From: RDXT01 sp033762375
GTDB lineage: Bacteria > Bacteroidota > Bacteroidia > J057
DNA: 64,000 nucleotides
NCBI GenBank assembly: GCA_033762375.1
Contig: JANRLQ010000007.1
Span: forward strand, 1-64,000
Direction: 5' to 3'
The notes under the pieces are model-generated. The model was not told where the DNA came from. It ran no database searches and was given only the letters and a program-made list of their open reading frames with translations. Below are positions 52,953-60,593 of this stretch, piece by piece (position 1 is the first letter of the stretch; each line of letters opens with the position of its first letter). The position numbers and the translations under genes were made by a program.

Positions 52953-53249
52953 TCATGTCGGACGAACAATCAAGTAAACCTTTCTGCGAGGGACAGGATT
53001 GCCCTGCCGTACCAGCTCGACCTGAAGGGTGTCACCTTCTGGTGCTACCAGGGTAGCCTGGTGGATGCGGCAATCCTCAGAACCATTGCCATCAATTTCG
53101 CGCAGTTCGAGGACGGGATAGGGATCCCCTTCCACAATATCGGCACCGATAACAAAATCCTTATTGGCAGGCATCAAAATTGCGGCAGTCACAATCAGTT
53201 GGTCGCCAATAATCTCAGCATGGACGCATGGTAAGTACTGCATAAGCAA
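52953..53249 (-). CDS. Small protein of unknown function
   Basis: 98 residues, no signal peptide or membrane segment. Alternating beta-like strands with many Val and Ile (IIGDQLIVTAAILMP, VEGDPYPVLELREIDGNG, EGDTLQVELVRQGNP) suggest a small beta-sandwich. No family recognised. It stands alone with its own terminator; TATATTG-like sequence at 53256-53250 on the - strand is a weak -7 box. Base use is similar to the neighbours. Confidence 0.55.
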   Translation of the reverse strand: MLMQYLPCVHAEIIGDQLIVTAAILMPANKDFVIGADIVEGDPYPVLELREIDGNGSEDCRIHQATLVAPEGDTLQVELVRQGNPVPRRKVYLIVRPT

Positions 53250-53846
53250 TATAGTTAGGATTGATTAACAGGAAAACAACCAAGATGTGGATAGGGGAAT
53301 AAGCACCAGCAGCAATAAGATACTTGATGAGGCCGTTCAGCTAGTGATACAGAGAGATTGTACAAAGAGTAGCTTACACAGGCGTATCTGTTGGTTTACT
53401 GTACGCAAATGGTACAATATGGTTTAGCCTTCGTGAACTATTCAGTAAAAAATATGATTATTTTTTTCTGAACTGGCACATGTATCAAATAAAGGGAAAT
53501 AAGCAGACAAAACGACCATATACTGCACGATAGTTAATATTTTTATAATACAAAATGACTAATATATTAATATCACAATTCAAATTTACTTTCATATATC
53601 CTTCCGTACCGGCCGTATACCACTCTCCTCAGGAGGCAACACCTTGCTTCAAAGTCTGGTCTTATACCCCCCCCCCGGTGGTTGGGGTACAGATGTAACA
53701 CGGATGGCAGAGCTGACGTGAATTGTTCAATATATACATTCAAAAGACTAACTTTGCGGGATGATTCCCGTTAATAGTCTCTACACTCGGATGATTGGCA
53801 GGAGATGTTAGGCGTGGGTTTGTTATAGGTTTATCTAATCCGTTTC
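53250..53846. other. Long intergenic region before the TerC gene
   Basis: About 600 AT-rich bases with no believable open frame. A tract of ten C residues lies at 53667-53676. The right part carries the promoter of the TerC gene (-33 TTG at 53723-53725, -7 TAACTTTG at 53749-53756) and an 80-base leader that does not show the yybP-ykoY riboswitch consensus. I see no structured RNA. Confidence 0.55.
53723..53756 (+). promoter_or_regulatory. Predicted TerC gene promoter
   Basis: TTG (53723-53725), a 23-base spacer and TAACTTTG (53749-53756) match the Bacteroidota promoter elements. The transcript would start near 53761 and have an 86-base leader. Confidence 0.65.
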
Positions 53847-54614
53847 ATGGAGTTTTTGCATCAAATATTGGGACCAGATCTGCAGGCGGCATTACTGGTG
53901 ATTCTTAACCTTGTCTTGATTGAGAGCCTGCTCTCCGTGGACAATGCCGCAGTATTGGCTACCATGGTCATGGACCTCCCGCCGGAACAGCGAAAAAAAG
54001 CCCTCAAATATGGCATTATCGGAGCTTATGTATTCCGGGGGGTATGTCTCCTGTTTGCGGCATGGCTGATCCAGATCTGGTGGCTCAAACCCCTCGGCGG
54101 GCTTTATCTGCTCTGGCTGGCCCTGAATTATTTTCGGACGGCCTCCACACCTGAAACCAGTGACGATACGCTCAACAAGGAGTCGAACTGGCTCTACCGC
54201 AAGACCTTCGGACTGCTGGGGCCATTCTGGGCGACGATTGTGCTTGTCGAGATGATGGATTTGGCTTTTTCGATAGACAATGTGTTTGCCGCCGTTGCTT
54301 TTACTGACAATATCTACCTGGTATGGATCGGGGTGTTTATTGGCATACTGGCCATGCGGTTTGTCGCCCAGGGTTTTGTGCGGCTGATGGAGCGGTTCCC
54401 CTTTCTGGAGACGGCTGCTTTTGTTGTCATCGGTATCCTGGGACTCAAACTGACGGTATCTGTATACAGCCATTTTTATCCGGAGACAGCACTTGGTCAT
54501 TGGATCGACAGTGAGGAGACGGATCATCTGGTATCACTGCTGACCGTAGCTGTGTTTGGCCTTCCGATTCTCTCCTCGTGGCTCTTCAACTATCCAGCCC
54601 GACACCAGGAGTAA
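53847..54614 (+). CDS. TerC family integral membrane protein
   Basis: 255 residues with seven hydrophobic segments. ESLLSVDNAAVLA near residue 27 and MMDLAFSIDNVFAAVAF near 138 are the two conserved acidic motifs within the membrane that define TerC/Alx proteins, linked to manganese or calcium export or to metalation of exported enzymes. The ATG at 53847 is clear. No Mn riboswitch consensus lies in its 86-base leader. Confidence 0.93.
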   Translation: MEFLHQILGPDLQAALLVILNLVLIESLLSVDNAAVLATMVMDLPPEQRKKALKYGIIGAYVFRGVCLLFAAWLIQIWWLKPLGGLYLLWLALNYFRTASTPETSDDTLNKESNWLYRKTFGLLGPFWATIVLVEMMDLAFSIDNVFAAVAFTDNIYLVWIGVFIGILAMRFVAQGFVRLMERFPFLETAAFVVIGILGLKLTVSVYSHFYPETALGHWIDSEETDHLVSLLTVAVFGLPILSSWLFNYPARHQE

Positions 54615-54617
54615 TGT

Positions 54618-54646
54618 CAGCTCCCAACCTATAGGGGGCTGTTTTT
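54618..54646 (+). terminator. Terminator after the TerC gene
   Basis: An 8-bp stem (54618-54625 with 54634-54641, one T-G pair), an 8-base loop and TTTTT. It starts 4 bases after the stop codon. Confidence 0.8.
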
Positions 54647-54666
54647 ATCTGCCGGAACTTAGTTAT

Positions 54667-55122
54667 TTACAGGGGCGAAGAGGTCCCGCGACCAGATGCA
54701 CCGGGTGCGGGTCCGTCCAGTTTTTTGCCTAACTTGTATATATAAAACCCTATCCCCTCCTCTACCTTGATCACGTCCATGATTTTGTGGATGAGGGCGA
54801 TGCCCAGGCCCCCCTTGCTGCGGCTTCTGACGATATCTGAGAGTTGGCGGGGCTGGTAGGTATCGAGTGAAAAAGGGCTTCCGGTATCTTTGATTTCGGT
54901 ATAGAGGGTATCTCCTTCTTTGTATATCGCTACTTCTATAGTAGAGTATCCATCACATTGGTGTTGATGAATCATACAGTTGGCACAGGCTTCATCTACC
55001 GCCAGGACGATCTGGTCTGAGTCCGGCGCAGGCACTTGCATCGCCTGTAGCTGGTCATGAACAAAAGACCGGATGGTGGCCAGTTGCTCTTTGTTACATC
55101 GTACTTTGAGATAGGATTTCAT
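54667..55122 (-). CDS. RsbW-type serine kinase/anti-sigma-like ATPase
   Basis: 151 residues of the GHKL ATPase fold as in RsbW/SpoIIAB. The N box is IVLAVDEACANCMIHQHQ near residue 45, the G1-like DTGSPF near 90 and G2-like GGLGIALIHKIMDV near 114. Its role in the module is to bind the STAS protein or another target and phosphorylate the STAS serine. The ATG at 55122 follows the STAS stop by 12 bases; an in-frame GTG at 55134 is possible. It is the last gene of a three-gene module. Confidence 0.88.
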   Translation of the reverse strand: MKSYLKVRCNKEQLATIRSFVHDQLQAMQVPAPDSDQIVLAVDEACANCMIHQHQCDGYSTIEVAIYKEGDTLYTEIKDTGSPFSLDTYQPRQLSDIVRSRSKGGLGIALIHKIMDVIKVEEGIGFYIYKLGKKLDGPAPGASGRGTSSPL

Positions 55123-55134
55123 TGCCCGTGACAC

Positions 55135-55473
55135 TCAGAAATATTCTTGCACCTGCTGGTTATTTGCTACGATGGTCAACCGATCCAGCCGATCCAGTCC
55201 CAGCAGCAAAAACACCTCCCGGATATTGTCGGCCATACCGCTGAGAACAAACTGTCCACCATGCTGGGAGAGTTCTTCCAGATGAGAAGCAAACACCCCT
55301 AGCCCGGCACTGGAGATATAATGCACATCTGTGAAGTCCACATGAATCTGCACCTGCTGACTGGCCACCAGGCGGGATATATGATCGTCCAGGTAGACGG
55401 ATGAGTTGGCATCCAGGTCACCTACGGGGATCAGGGATATAAACCGCTCGTGTTGTACTTCTTTAATCTCCAT
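55135..55473 (-). CDS. STAS-domain anti-sigma factor antagonist (RsbV/SpoIIAA type)
   Basis: 112 residues, a single STAS domain. The phosphorylation region is HYISSAGLGVFASHLEE with Ser54/Ser55 as the conserved site. The unphosphorylated form sequesters the kinase. The neighbouring kinase and SpoIIE phosphatase genes make the complete partner switch. The ATG at 55473 is used; the phosphatase gene ends 36 bases upstream. Confidence 0.92.
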   Translation of the reverse strand: MEIKEVQHERFISLIPVGDLDANSSVYLDDHISRLVASQQVQIHVDFTDVHYISSAGLGVFASHLEELSQHGGQFVLSGMADNIREVFLLLGLDRLDRLTIVANNQQVQEYF

Positions 55474-55508
55474 GTTTGTAAGTTGATACGTAAGCGGGGG
55501 GTGAATGT

Positions 55509-57548
55509 TTAGCCAAATCTGATCACGAGTACCGTGTAGTCGTCTTGTAAGGCCGAGCGGGCAAAGGCTTTGGCTGAGTGGACGATAGCAGCGGCAATCT
55601 CACGGGGGGGATCTTTGCGGTGGCGATGGATGATCTCATGCATACGTGCGTACCCAAACTCTTCCTTGGCCTCATTCCGGGCTTCCAGGATGCCATCCGT
55701 ATACAAGATCAGGCAGTCGCCCGGCGCAAAGGTCAGCACCTCTGGTGGCGGGACGAGTTTGTCATAGGAGGCATTGCGGACGATCCCCAGTCCCGGTGCG
55801 CCCTCGCGGAGCTGCTCCAGCATATCCTCTCCTGCCCGGTACCAAAAAGCCGGACAGTGACCCGCCCGCACCAATTCAGCACGGCGGGTTTCAGTATCTA
55901 TGATGAGATAGGTCAGGGTCACAAAAAAGCCCTTCTGCATGCAGGCTGACAAGGCCCTGTTGGCATATCCGACCCAGGCCTGGACGCCTAACTCCAGATG
56001 ACTCAGGGCATGAAATACCCCCTTGAGTTCCGCCATATGAAAGGCGGCCGTGGTGCCCTTGCCCGATACGTCCCCGATGGCAACCTGATAAAGACCCGGC
56101 CGGAGTGTCACCACATCATAATAATCCCCTCCGACCTCCTGTGCATTTTCACTCAGGGCTACAATCTCAATCTTATCATCCACCGGCAAATGACGGGGCA
56201 AAAGCTGATTTTGTACCTCCTTGGCGATCTTGAGCTGCTCCTGATAACGCTCCAGTTCTATGGAGTTTTTGATCAGGTGTGCATTTTCCAGCGCGATACC
56301 CGCCTGCTCTGCATAGGTACTCAGCGAACGTACCGTCACTTCCTCAAATACATTAACCAGCTCGCTGACGACATATACTGCGCCATACGCGTGGTTGTTA
56401 GAAAAAATCGGCACACACAGCAGGCTCCTGTAGCGACTGGTATTGGCCCTGAAAGCCCGGTGGGCGCGGGTGTTTTTGATCAGGAATGCCTTGCGGTCGC
56501 TGAGGGTTTTTTGGGTGAGCTGGTGCTCCTGCTTGATCTCCCGGATATCACCCGGGCTGATCCGCTTCCGGATCCGTATCTCAGGTTCTCCGGTTGGTGT
56601 CATCATCTCAATCCAGCCAGACTTACAGTTGGCAGTCATCAGCCCCGCATCGAGGAGGGTGTTGAGGATGTCTGTAAAGTCCAGATTGGACTGAATCGCC
56701 TGATTGATCCGTGCATAAGAGGCGATCTCAAAACTTTCACGCTCAAAGATTGAGGACGTGGGCAGGTTAAAAAACAGCGCCAGCACAGAAAAAATACTGT
56801 AACTGAGCGAAAACACCATGATAAATCCCAGTACCTCAAACCGGCCCAATCCCAGCATATCTATCCCCAACTGCTCCGGAAGCCGGCGTGCCGCAATAAA
56901 ATACGCCACCATGATGAGGATGATCAGCATAAACAACCCCAGGGCCCGTAGTTTCTGGTTAAAATTGAGGTGGGAGATCCATCTCACATATGAGGACAAG
57001 ATCAGGCTGAGAATCACAAACGGCACATAACTCGCAATCACCAGCCCGGGTGGGGCTACGAAATTATACACCAGCGCCATCACCAAAAATCCCATCAAAA
57101 TCCCCCAGAGGATGAGCTTGCGCCGGGTGCGGGGGTATAGAATAAATCGCCGGAACAGGAAAAAAGCTGACAAAAAAAACATCAGCATCGCGTACAGCGT
57201 GATGCTGAAATAAATAGAAGCCATAAGCTCCCGCAAAAACCAGCCCGTCGTCACCCGATTGGAGAGGGTGATAACCAGGATCAGGACGATCCCCACCATC
57301 CCGATCATAAACAGCCGCCAAAGCAGGGTGCTGACATTAAGCGAGTCAATATTGCTGTATATCCTGCCCAGCAGGATCATGTTGACAACCACAAATGCGA
57401 TCAACACTACCCGGTACTCAATTCCTGCATTGGGTTGTCCGGTTTCGCCGGCAATGCTCAATGCAGCACTGGCATGGATCGCCATCAGGGTGAGCCATAA
57501 CAGGACGGAAATAACCGTCAGAATACCGTTGATAAATCTTGGATTCAA
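55509..57548 (-). CDS. Membrane-bound SpoIIE-type phosphatase with GAF domain
   Basis: 679 residues. Up to seven hydrophobic segments fill residues 10-265 (a 7TM-like sensory part), a GAF domain follows (about 285-425, with CKSGWIEMMTPTGEPEIRI and RYRSLLCVPIFSNNHAYGAVYVV), a coiled-coil linker, and a PP2C/SpoIIE phosphatase from about 455 (GGDYYDVVTLRPGLYQVAIGDVSGKG with metal-binding Asp residues; ILYTDGILEARNE near 625). It would dephosphorylate the STAS protein in response to a signal sensed at the membrane. First gene of the partner-switch unit. Confidence 0.92.
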   Translation of the reverse strand: MNPRFINGILTVISVLLWLTLMAIHASAALSIAGETGQPNAGIEYRVVLIAFVVVNMILLGRIYSNIDSLNVSTLLWRLFMIGMVGIVLILVITLSNRVTTGWFLRELMASIYFSITLYAMLMFFLSAFFLFRRFILYPRTRRKLILWGILMGFLVMALVYNFVAPPGLVIASYVPFVILSLILSSYVRWISHLNFNQKLRALGLFMLIILIMVAYFIAARRLPEQLGIDMLGLGRFEVLGFIMVFSLSYSIFSVLALFFNLPTSSIFERESFEIASYARINQAIQSNLDFTDILNTLLDAGLMTANCKSGWIEMMTPTGEPEIRIRKRISPGDIREIKQEHQLTQKTLSDRKAFLIKNTRAHRAFRANTSRYRSLLCVPIFSNNHAYGAVYVVSELVNVFEEVTVRSLSTYAEQAGIALENAHLIKNSIELERYQEQLKIAKEVQNQLLPRHLPVDDKIEIVALSENAQEVGGDYYDVVTLRPGLYQVAIGDVSGKGTTAAFHMAELKGVFHALSHLELGVQAWVGYANRALSACMQKGFFVTLTYLIIDTETRRAELVRAGHCPAFWYRAGEDMLEQLREGAPGLGIVRNASYDKLVPPPEVLTFAPGDCLILYTDGILEARNEAKEEFGYARMHEIIHRHRKDPPREIAAAIVHSAKAFARSALQDDYTVLVIRFG

Positions 57549-57693
57549 TACATCACTATACTTGTGAGGCGCAAATTATTCAATTTCTGCGAAAGAGGCC
57601 CTATCCGGATGACTTTCGGCATACAATAATTCTGACGAAAATTCGCTGCAATCCTACCGGAAAACCTGTATTTTTCCTCCCAAACTTTGGATC

Positions 57694-58038
57694 ATGTCAT
57701 CATATCTCTGGGTACATACAGGTATTACCGCCCATCCCGGGTCAGCGGACCACCTGCAGGAGATCACCCTGAAAGGACGCAGGATATGCCTCATACGCCG
57801 GGACGGCGTATGGCGGGCCACTGACGGGCGCTGCCCGCATGCCGGAGGCCCCTTTGCTGCCGGTCATATCTCCCCTGAAGGCAAGCTGATCTGTCCCTGG
57901 CATCGTTTTGCTTTTGACCTGGAGACAGGGGCATCTGACAGCGGCGGATATTGTATCCATGTGTATCGGGTGCGGATCACCCAGGACCAACTCTGGCTCC
58001 GGATGCCTGCTGACAAACCCTGGTGGAAGTTCTGGTAA
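57694..58038 (+). CDS. Rieske [2Fe-2S] ferredoxin-like protein
   Basis: 114 residues. Cys47 and His49 in CPHAGGPF, and Cys67 and His70 in CPWHRFAFD, are the ligands of the Rieske cluster. No transmembrane segment or signal peptide, so it is a soluble ferredoxin-type Rieske protein as used with dioxygenase or nitrite reductase systems, but no such partner is near. A -7-like box (AAACTTTG, 57680-57687) lies just before the ATG. It ends 3 bases from the convergent EGF-lipoprotein gene. Confidence 0.92.
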   Translation: MSSYLWVHTGITAHPGSADHLQEITLKGRRICLIRRDGVWRATDGRCPHAGGPFAAGHISPEGKLICPWHRFAFDLETGASDSGGYCIHVYRVRITQDQLWLRMPADKPWWKFW

Positions 58039-58041
58039 GGG

Positions 58042-58641
58042 TCATCTGACCAGTGTGGCGACACAGGAGCTGGTATCCCCCCTTGCAATCAGGGTATAAA
58101 AAAGCTCTATCTTCCCGTCCGGCAAGATACTGCCTGCCCCGCTGATGACCCCAAACGTCATGTACTGCTCGTATATCTCAAATACATTGGGGTCTATGAG
58201 TTTGCCGGCAATCTCTGCATTTTCATTCGCAAAATTGCCCAGTGCAATCCGGTTGAACTCCCGGCCTACCGTGACTTTCATCCCAAAAGACACCTGCCCC
58301 TGCCCACACTCCTGGGTACATATATAGTCTCCCACAAATTTTTGGGTCCAGAGCTGCTCACAGCGGGGCCCCTCGTATCCCTCGCGACAGATACACCGGG
58401 CCAACTCATCCGTCACCTCCTCACAGGTGAGGCTGCGGGTAGGGTGACAATTTTGTACGGCGCAGGGTGACAATACCACCTCACAGGAGGTTCCTGCAAA
58501 TCCGTCCGGACACCGGCAGAACCCCGACTCACAGACACCACCATTCTGACAGTCAGACTCCACACAGGCATCTTTGTCACACCCTGTCAACAACTGCAAG
58601 CAGATGATGATCCCTGTTATCCATCCCAATGATCGGCGCAT
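58042..58641 (-). CDS. Lipoprotein with EGF-like modules
   Basis: 199 residues. The signal peptide ends in LQLLTGC (lipobox Cys near residue 21). Two cysteine-rich EGF-like modules follow: about residues 26-55 (CVESDCQNGGVCESGFCRC, then CPDGFAGTSC overlap) and 60-95 (SPCAVQNCHPTRSLTC). The C-terminal half is a beta-rich domain (VSFGMKVTVGREFNRIALGNF). Cell-surface exposure is likely; a ligand is not known. The promoter box TATATTTG (58665-58658, - strand) lies 17 bases before the ATG. Confidence 0.85.
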   Translation of the reverse strand: MRRSLGWITGIIICLQLLTGCDKDACVESDCQNGGVCESGFCRCPDGFAGTSCEVVLSPCAVQNCHPTRSLTCEEVTDELARCICREGYEGPRCEQLWTQKFVGDYICTQECGQGQVSFGMKVTVGREFNRIALGNFANENAEIAGKLIDPNVFEIYEQYMTFGVISGAGSILPDGKIELFYTLIARGDTSSCVATLVR

Positions 58642-58657
58642 AGGCTATTTGTTTCTC

Positions 58658-58665
58658 CAAATATA
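58658..58665 (-). promoter_or_regulatory. Predicted promoter -7 box of the EGF-lipoprotein gene
   Basis: On the - strand the sequence reads TATATTTG, an exact match, 16 bases before the ATG at 58641. A TTG -33 element is not visible. Confidence 0.55.
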
Positions 58666-58836
58666 AACGGAAACTCAGCCTCACGGGCAGCCACCCTCGG
58701 TACTTTTTACAGCTGAAACTCGCTACAAAGCCAGTCAATCGCAAATATGTATTATTCACAATGTAAATATTCTTTATGATAAATTTTATTTCCAATTTGG
58801 TATCACTTGCCTGTACCCTGATAATTGGTTGCCCTT

Positions 58837-59223
58837 ATGCAAAAAAGACCCCTGATCCTGGTAGTGGATGATGATCCGACCCTGCGTATGCTCCTGGAGT
58901 TTATCCTCCGGCGGCAGTACCGGGTGGTGATGCGGGAAGATGGCCTGGACGCGATGCGCTGGATGACAGCCGGTAACCTGCCCGATGTGATCCTGGCAGA
59001 CTATGAGATGCCCCACCTGAATGGGCTGGGCCTCTTGCAGCAGGTCAAAGCCAGCGGCCTCCTGGGCGGGATTCCGGTATTGATCCTGACGGGCCACGAA
59101 AGCCAGGAGCTGACCCGCACCTGTATGGCGGCAGGCGCTTTTGCCTATCTGCTCAAACCTTTCAACCCTGATCAGGTGCTGGCCCGTATTGCGTCTGCAC
59201 TCAGCCTGTCCGTTGCCGCCTGA
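58837..59223 (+). CDS. Single-domain response regulator
   Basis: 128 residues, one receiver domain. The acidic pocket is LVVDDDP, the phosphorylation site is Asp55 in ILADYEMPHLNG, then VLILTGHE and YLLKPFNP (Thr and Lys). There is no output domain. It lies 14 bases before the pseudo-receiver/sugar-transferase gene and is likely cotranscribed with it. Start at 58837 is preferred to a GTG at 58825. Confidence 0.93.
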   Translation: MQKRPLILVVDDDPTLRMLLEFILRRQYRVVMREDGLDAMRWMTAGNLPDVILADYEMPHLNGLGLLQQVKASGLLGGIPVLILTGHESQELTRTCMAAGAFAYLLKPFNPDQVLARIASALSLSVAA

Positions 59224-59237
59224 AAACAACCCTGACC

Positions 59238-60293
59238 ATGATCCGGCTTATCCATTCACCCGCTCATATCCAGTCTGTCTCCGCTCCCGCACCGGCAGGT
59301 CTGCGCCTCCTCTTTATGGGTCCTTCTCTCCGCACGCTGCACCAGCAGTTGCTGGACCACGGGTACCAGGGACTCCCGTTTGAAACCGGGCTTCAGGCCT
59401 GGTATTGGCTCCGGGAGACCCGTACCACCGACCCGGAGACCCTGCCTGACGCGATCATCTGTGCCGCTGCCCTGCCTGATATTGATGTGTGGGCCCTGAC
59501 CCGCTATTTCCGGGCAGATGAGATGCTGCAACATATCCCCCTGCTGGTAGCAGGTCCTCCGCTGGCCCATCACGACCGCCTGCATGCCTTGCGGGCCGGG
59601 ATTGATGAGTGGATGCCGGCAGACCGGCCGGCCGAAGATTTTGATACACGGATACGGTTTCTGGTCGAGCATAAAACCCTGCTGATGGCCTCGGACATCC
59701 GCTCCGACGCCGGTCGTTCTGCCCGGTTCAGTTGGCAGCGACGGCTCCGGGACCTGACTTTTGCAAGCGCGGGACTCTTGTTATTGATGCCTGTATGGGC
59801 CCCGATTGCCTTGATTTTGCGCTCCCAGGGCCCGGTACTCACCCGGCGTAAACGGGTAGGCGGCGGATATCATGTATATGATGAGTTCCGGTTCCGGACG
59901 GGACCCGAATCACCTTCTGACCGGCCCGTCCCCCAGTACACCACTGCCTATACCGAGCCCCAACCCCTCTGGCCTCCTGATGCCGACGAACCGGCTGTTT
60001 ACACCGGGCTTGGGCGCTGGCTGCACCGCACCGGACTGGCCGGGATCCCCCGCCTCCTGAATGTCCTGAAGGGCGACATCTCCCTCACAGGCAACCAGCC
60101 CCTCTCGCCATCCCGTGCAGAAACCATGACCACTGACCAGTGGGCACACAGACTGGTATCTCCGGCAGGATTTACGGGGTACTGGCGATGGGGGGAGGAG
60201 CAGCTGCCATACCGGTACCAGCCAGGGCAGGAAGCGTGGATGCTGGCCCGGACCTTGTTTGACATGTTGCGAAAATTTTTCAGCCGAAATTGA
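59238..60293 (+). CDS. Pseudo-receiver fused to sugar transferase
   Basis: 351 residues. Residues 20-140 have the size and alternating pattern of a receiver domain (LRLLFMGPSLRTLHQQL, DAIICAAALPDIDVWALTRYF, IPLLVAGPPL), but the position of the phosphorylated Asp reads IIC, so it is degenerate. After a linker, residues 165-345 match bacterial sugar transferases that start exopolysaccharide or O-antigen synthesis: a hydrophobic helix (FASAGLLLLMPVWAPIALIL), RRKRVGGGYHVYDEFRF and LLNVLKGDISLTGNQPL, the latter corresponding to KGDMSLVGPRP. It would transfer a sugar phosphate to undecaprenyl phosphate. The gene follows a receiver gene. Confidence 0.83.
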   Translation: MIRLIHSPAHIQSVSAPAPAGLRLLFMGPSLRTLHQQLLDHGYQGLPFETGLQAWYWLRETRTTDPETLPDAIICAAALPDIDVWALTRYFRADEMLQHIPLLVAGPPLAHHDRLHALRAGIDEWMPADRPAEDFDTRIRFLVEHKTLLMASDIRSDAGRSARFSWQRRLRDLTFASAGLLLLMPVWAPIALILRSQGPVLTRRKRVGGGYHVYDEFRFRTGPESPSDRPVPQYTTAYTEPQPLWPPDADEPAVYTGLGRWLHRTGLAGIPRLLNVLKGDISLTGNQPLSPSRAETMTTDQWAHRLVSPAGFTGYWRWGEEQLPYRYQPGQEAWMLARTLFDMLRKFFSRN

Positions 60294-60426
60294 CCTGGTG
60301 ACCACTCAAAGCCTGAAATTGACCGTATATCAGCCCGCTGCACACAGATTGTCCGAATCTGCTGTATTTCGTAGTGTGTAACAAGCAGATTTTTTAGTAG
60401 GTTAGGGTTTCTGAGGTAAAAGGGCT
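60294..60426. other. Intergenic region with a short palindrome
   Basis: 133 bases between the transferase and the small membrane protein. CAGATT-GTCCG-AATCTG (60345-60361) is an inverted repeat, and GCAGATTTTTT lies further on. No exact -7 box. It may hold a promoter for the small gene and Wzy. Confidence 0.4.
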
Positions 60427-60555
60427 ATGAAAAAAGTAATTTCGCAGGCACGTCACCATACGCTCACCCCTGCACAGCGGGTCCACGAGCTGCTCCTGAT
60501 CGGGGTATGTGTGCTTATGTGTGTTGGTTTTTTTGTTAAGATTGTTATTCTTTGA
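60427..60555 (+). CDS. Small single-pass membrane protein (42 residues)
   Basis: The frame from ATG 60427 to TGA 60555 encodes a soluble basic start (MKKVISQARHHTLTPAQRVH) followed by a hydrophobic segment of about 20 residues (LLLIGVCVLMCVGFFVKIVIL). It lies 38 bases before the Wzy-like gene in the same direction. Small membrane proteins of this type are often missed by gene callers. A role as a partner of the polymerase is possible but not shown. It has a plausible ATG but a poor Shine-Dalgarno sequence. Confidence 0.6.
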   Translation: MKKVISQARHHTLTPAQRVHELLLIGVCVLMCVGFFVKIVIL

Positions 60556-60593
60556 GTTTGTTTTTTCGGTTTACCAGCTTCTGACCCAGCGTA

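Noticed and set aside
53667..53676. Tract of ten C residues as a phase-variation site
   Set aside because: It lies in no gene and outside the spacer of the predicted promoter, so length changes would have no obvious effect.
53757..53846. Possible yybP-ykoY manganese riboswitch before the TerC gene
   Set aside because: The 86-base leader lacks the GGGGAGTA and paired CCG consensus of that class.
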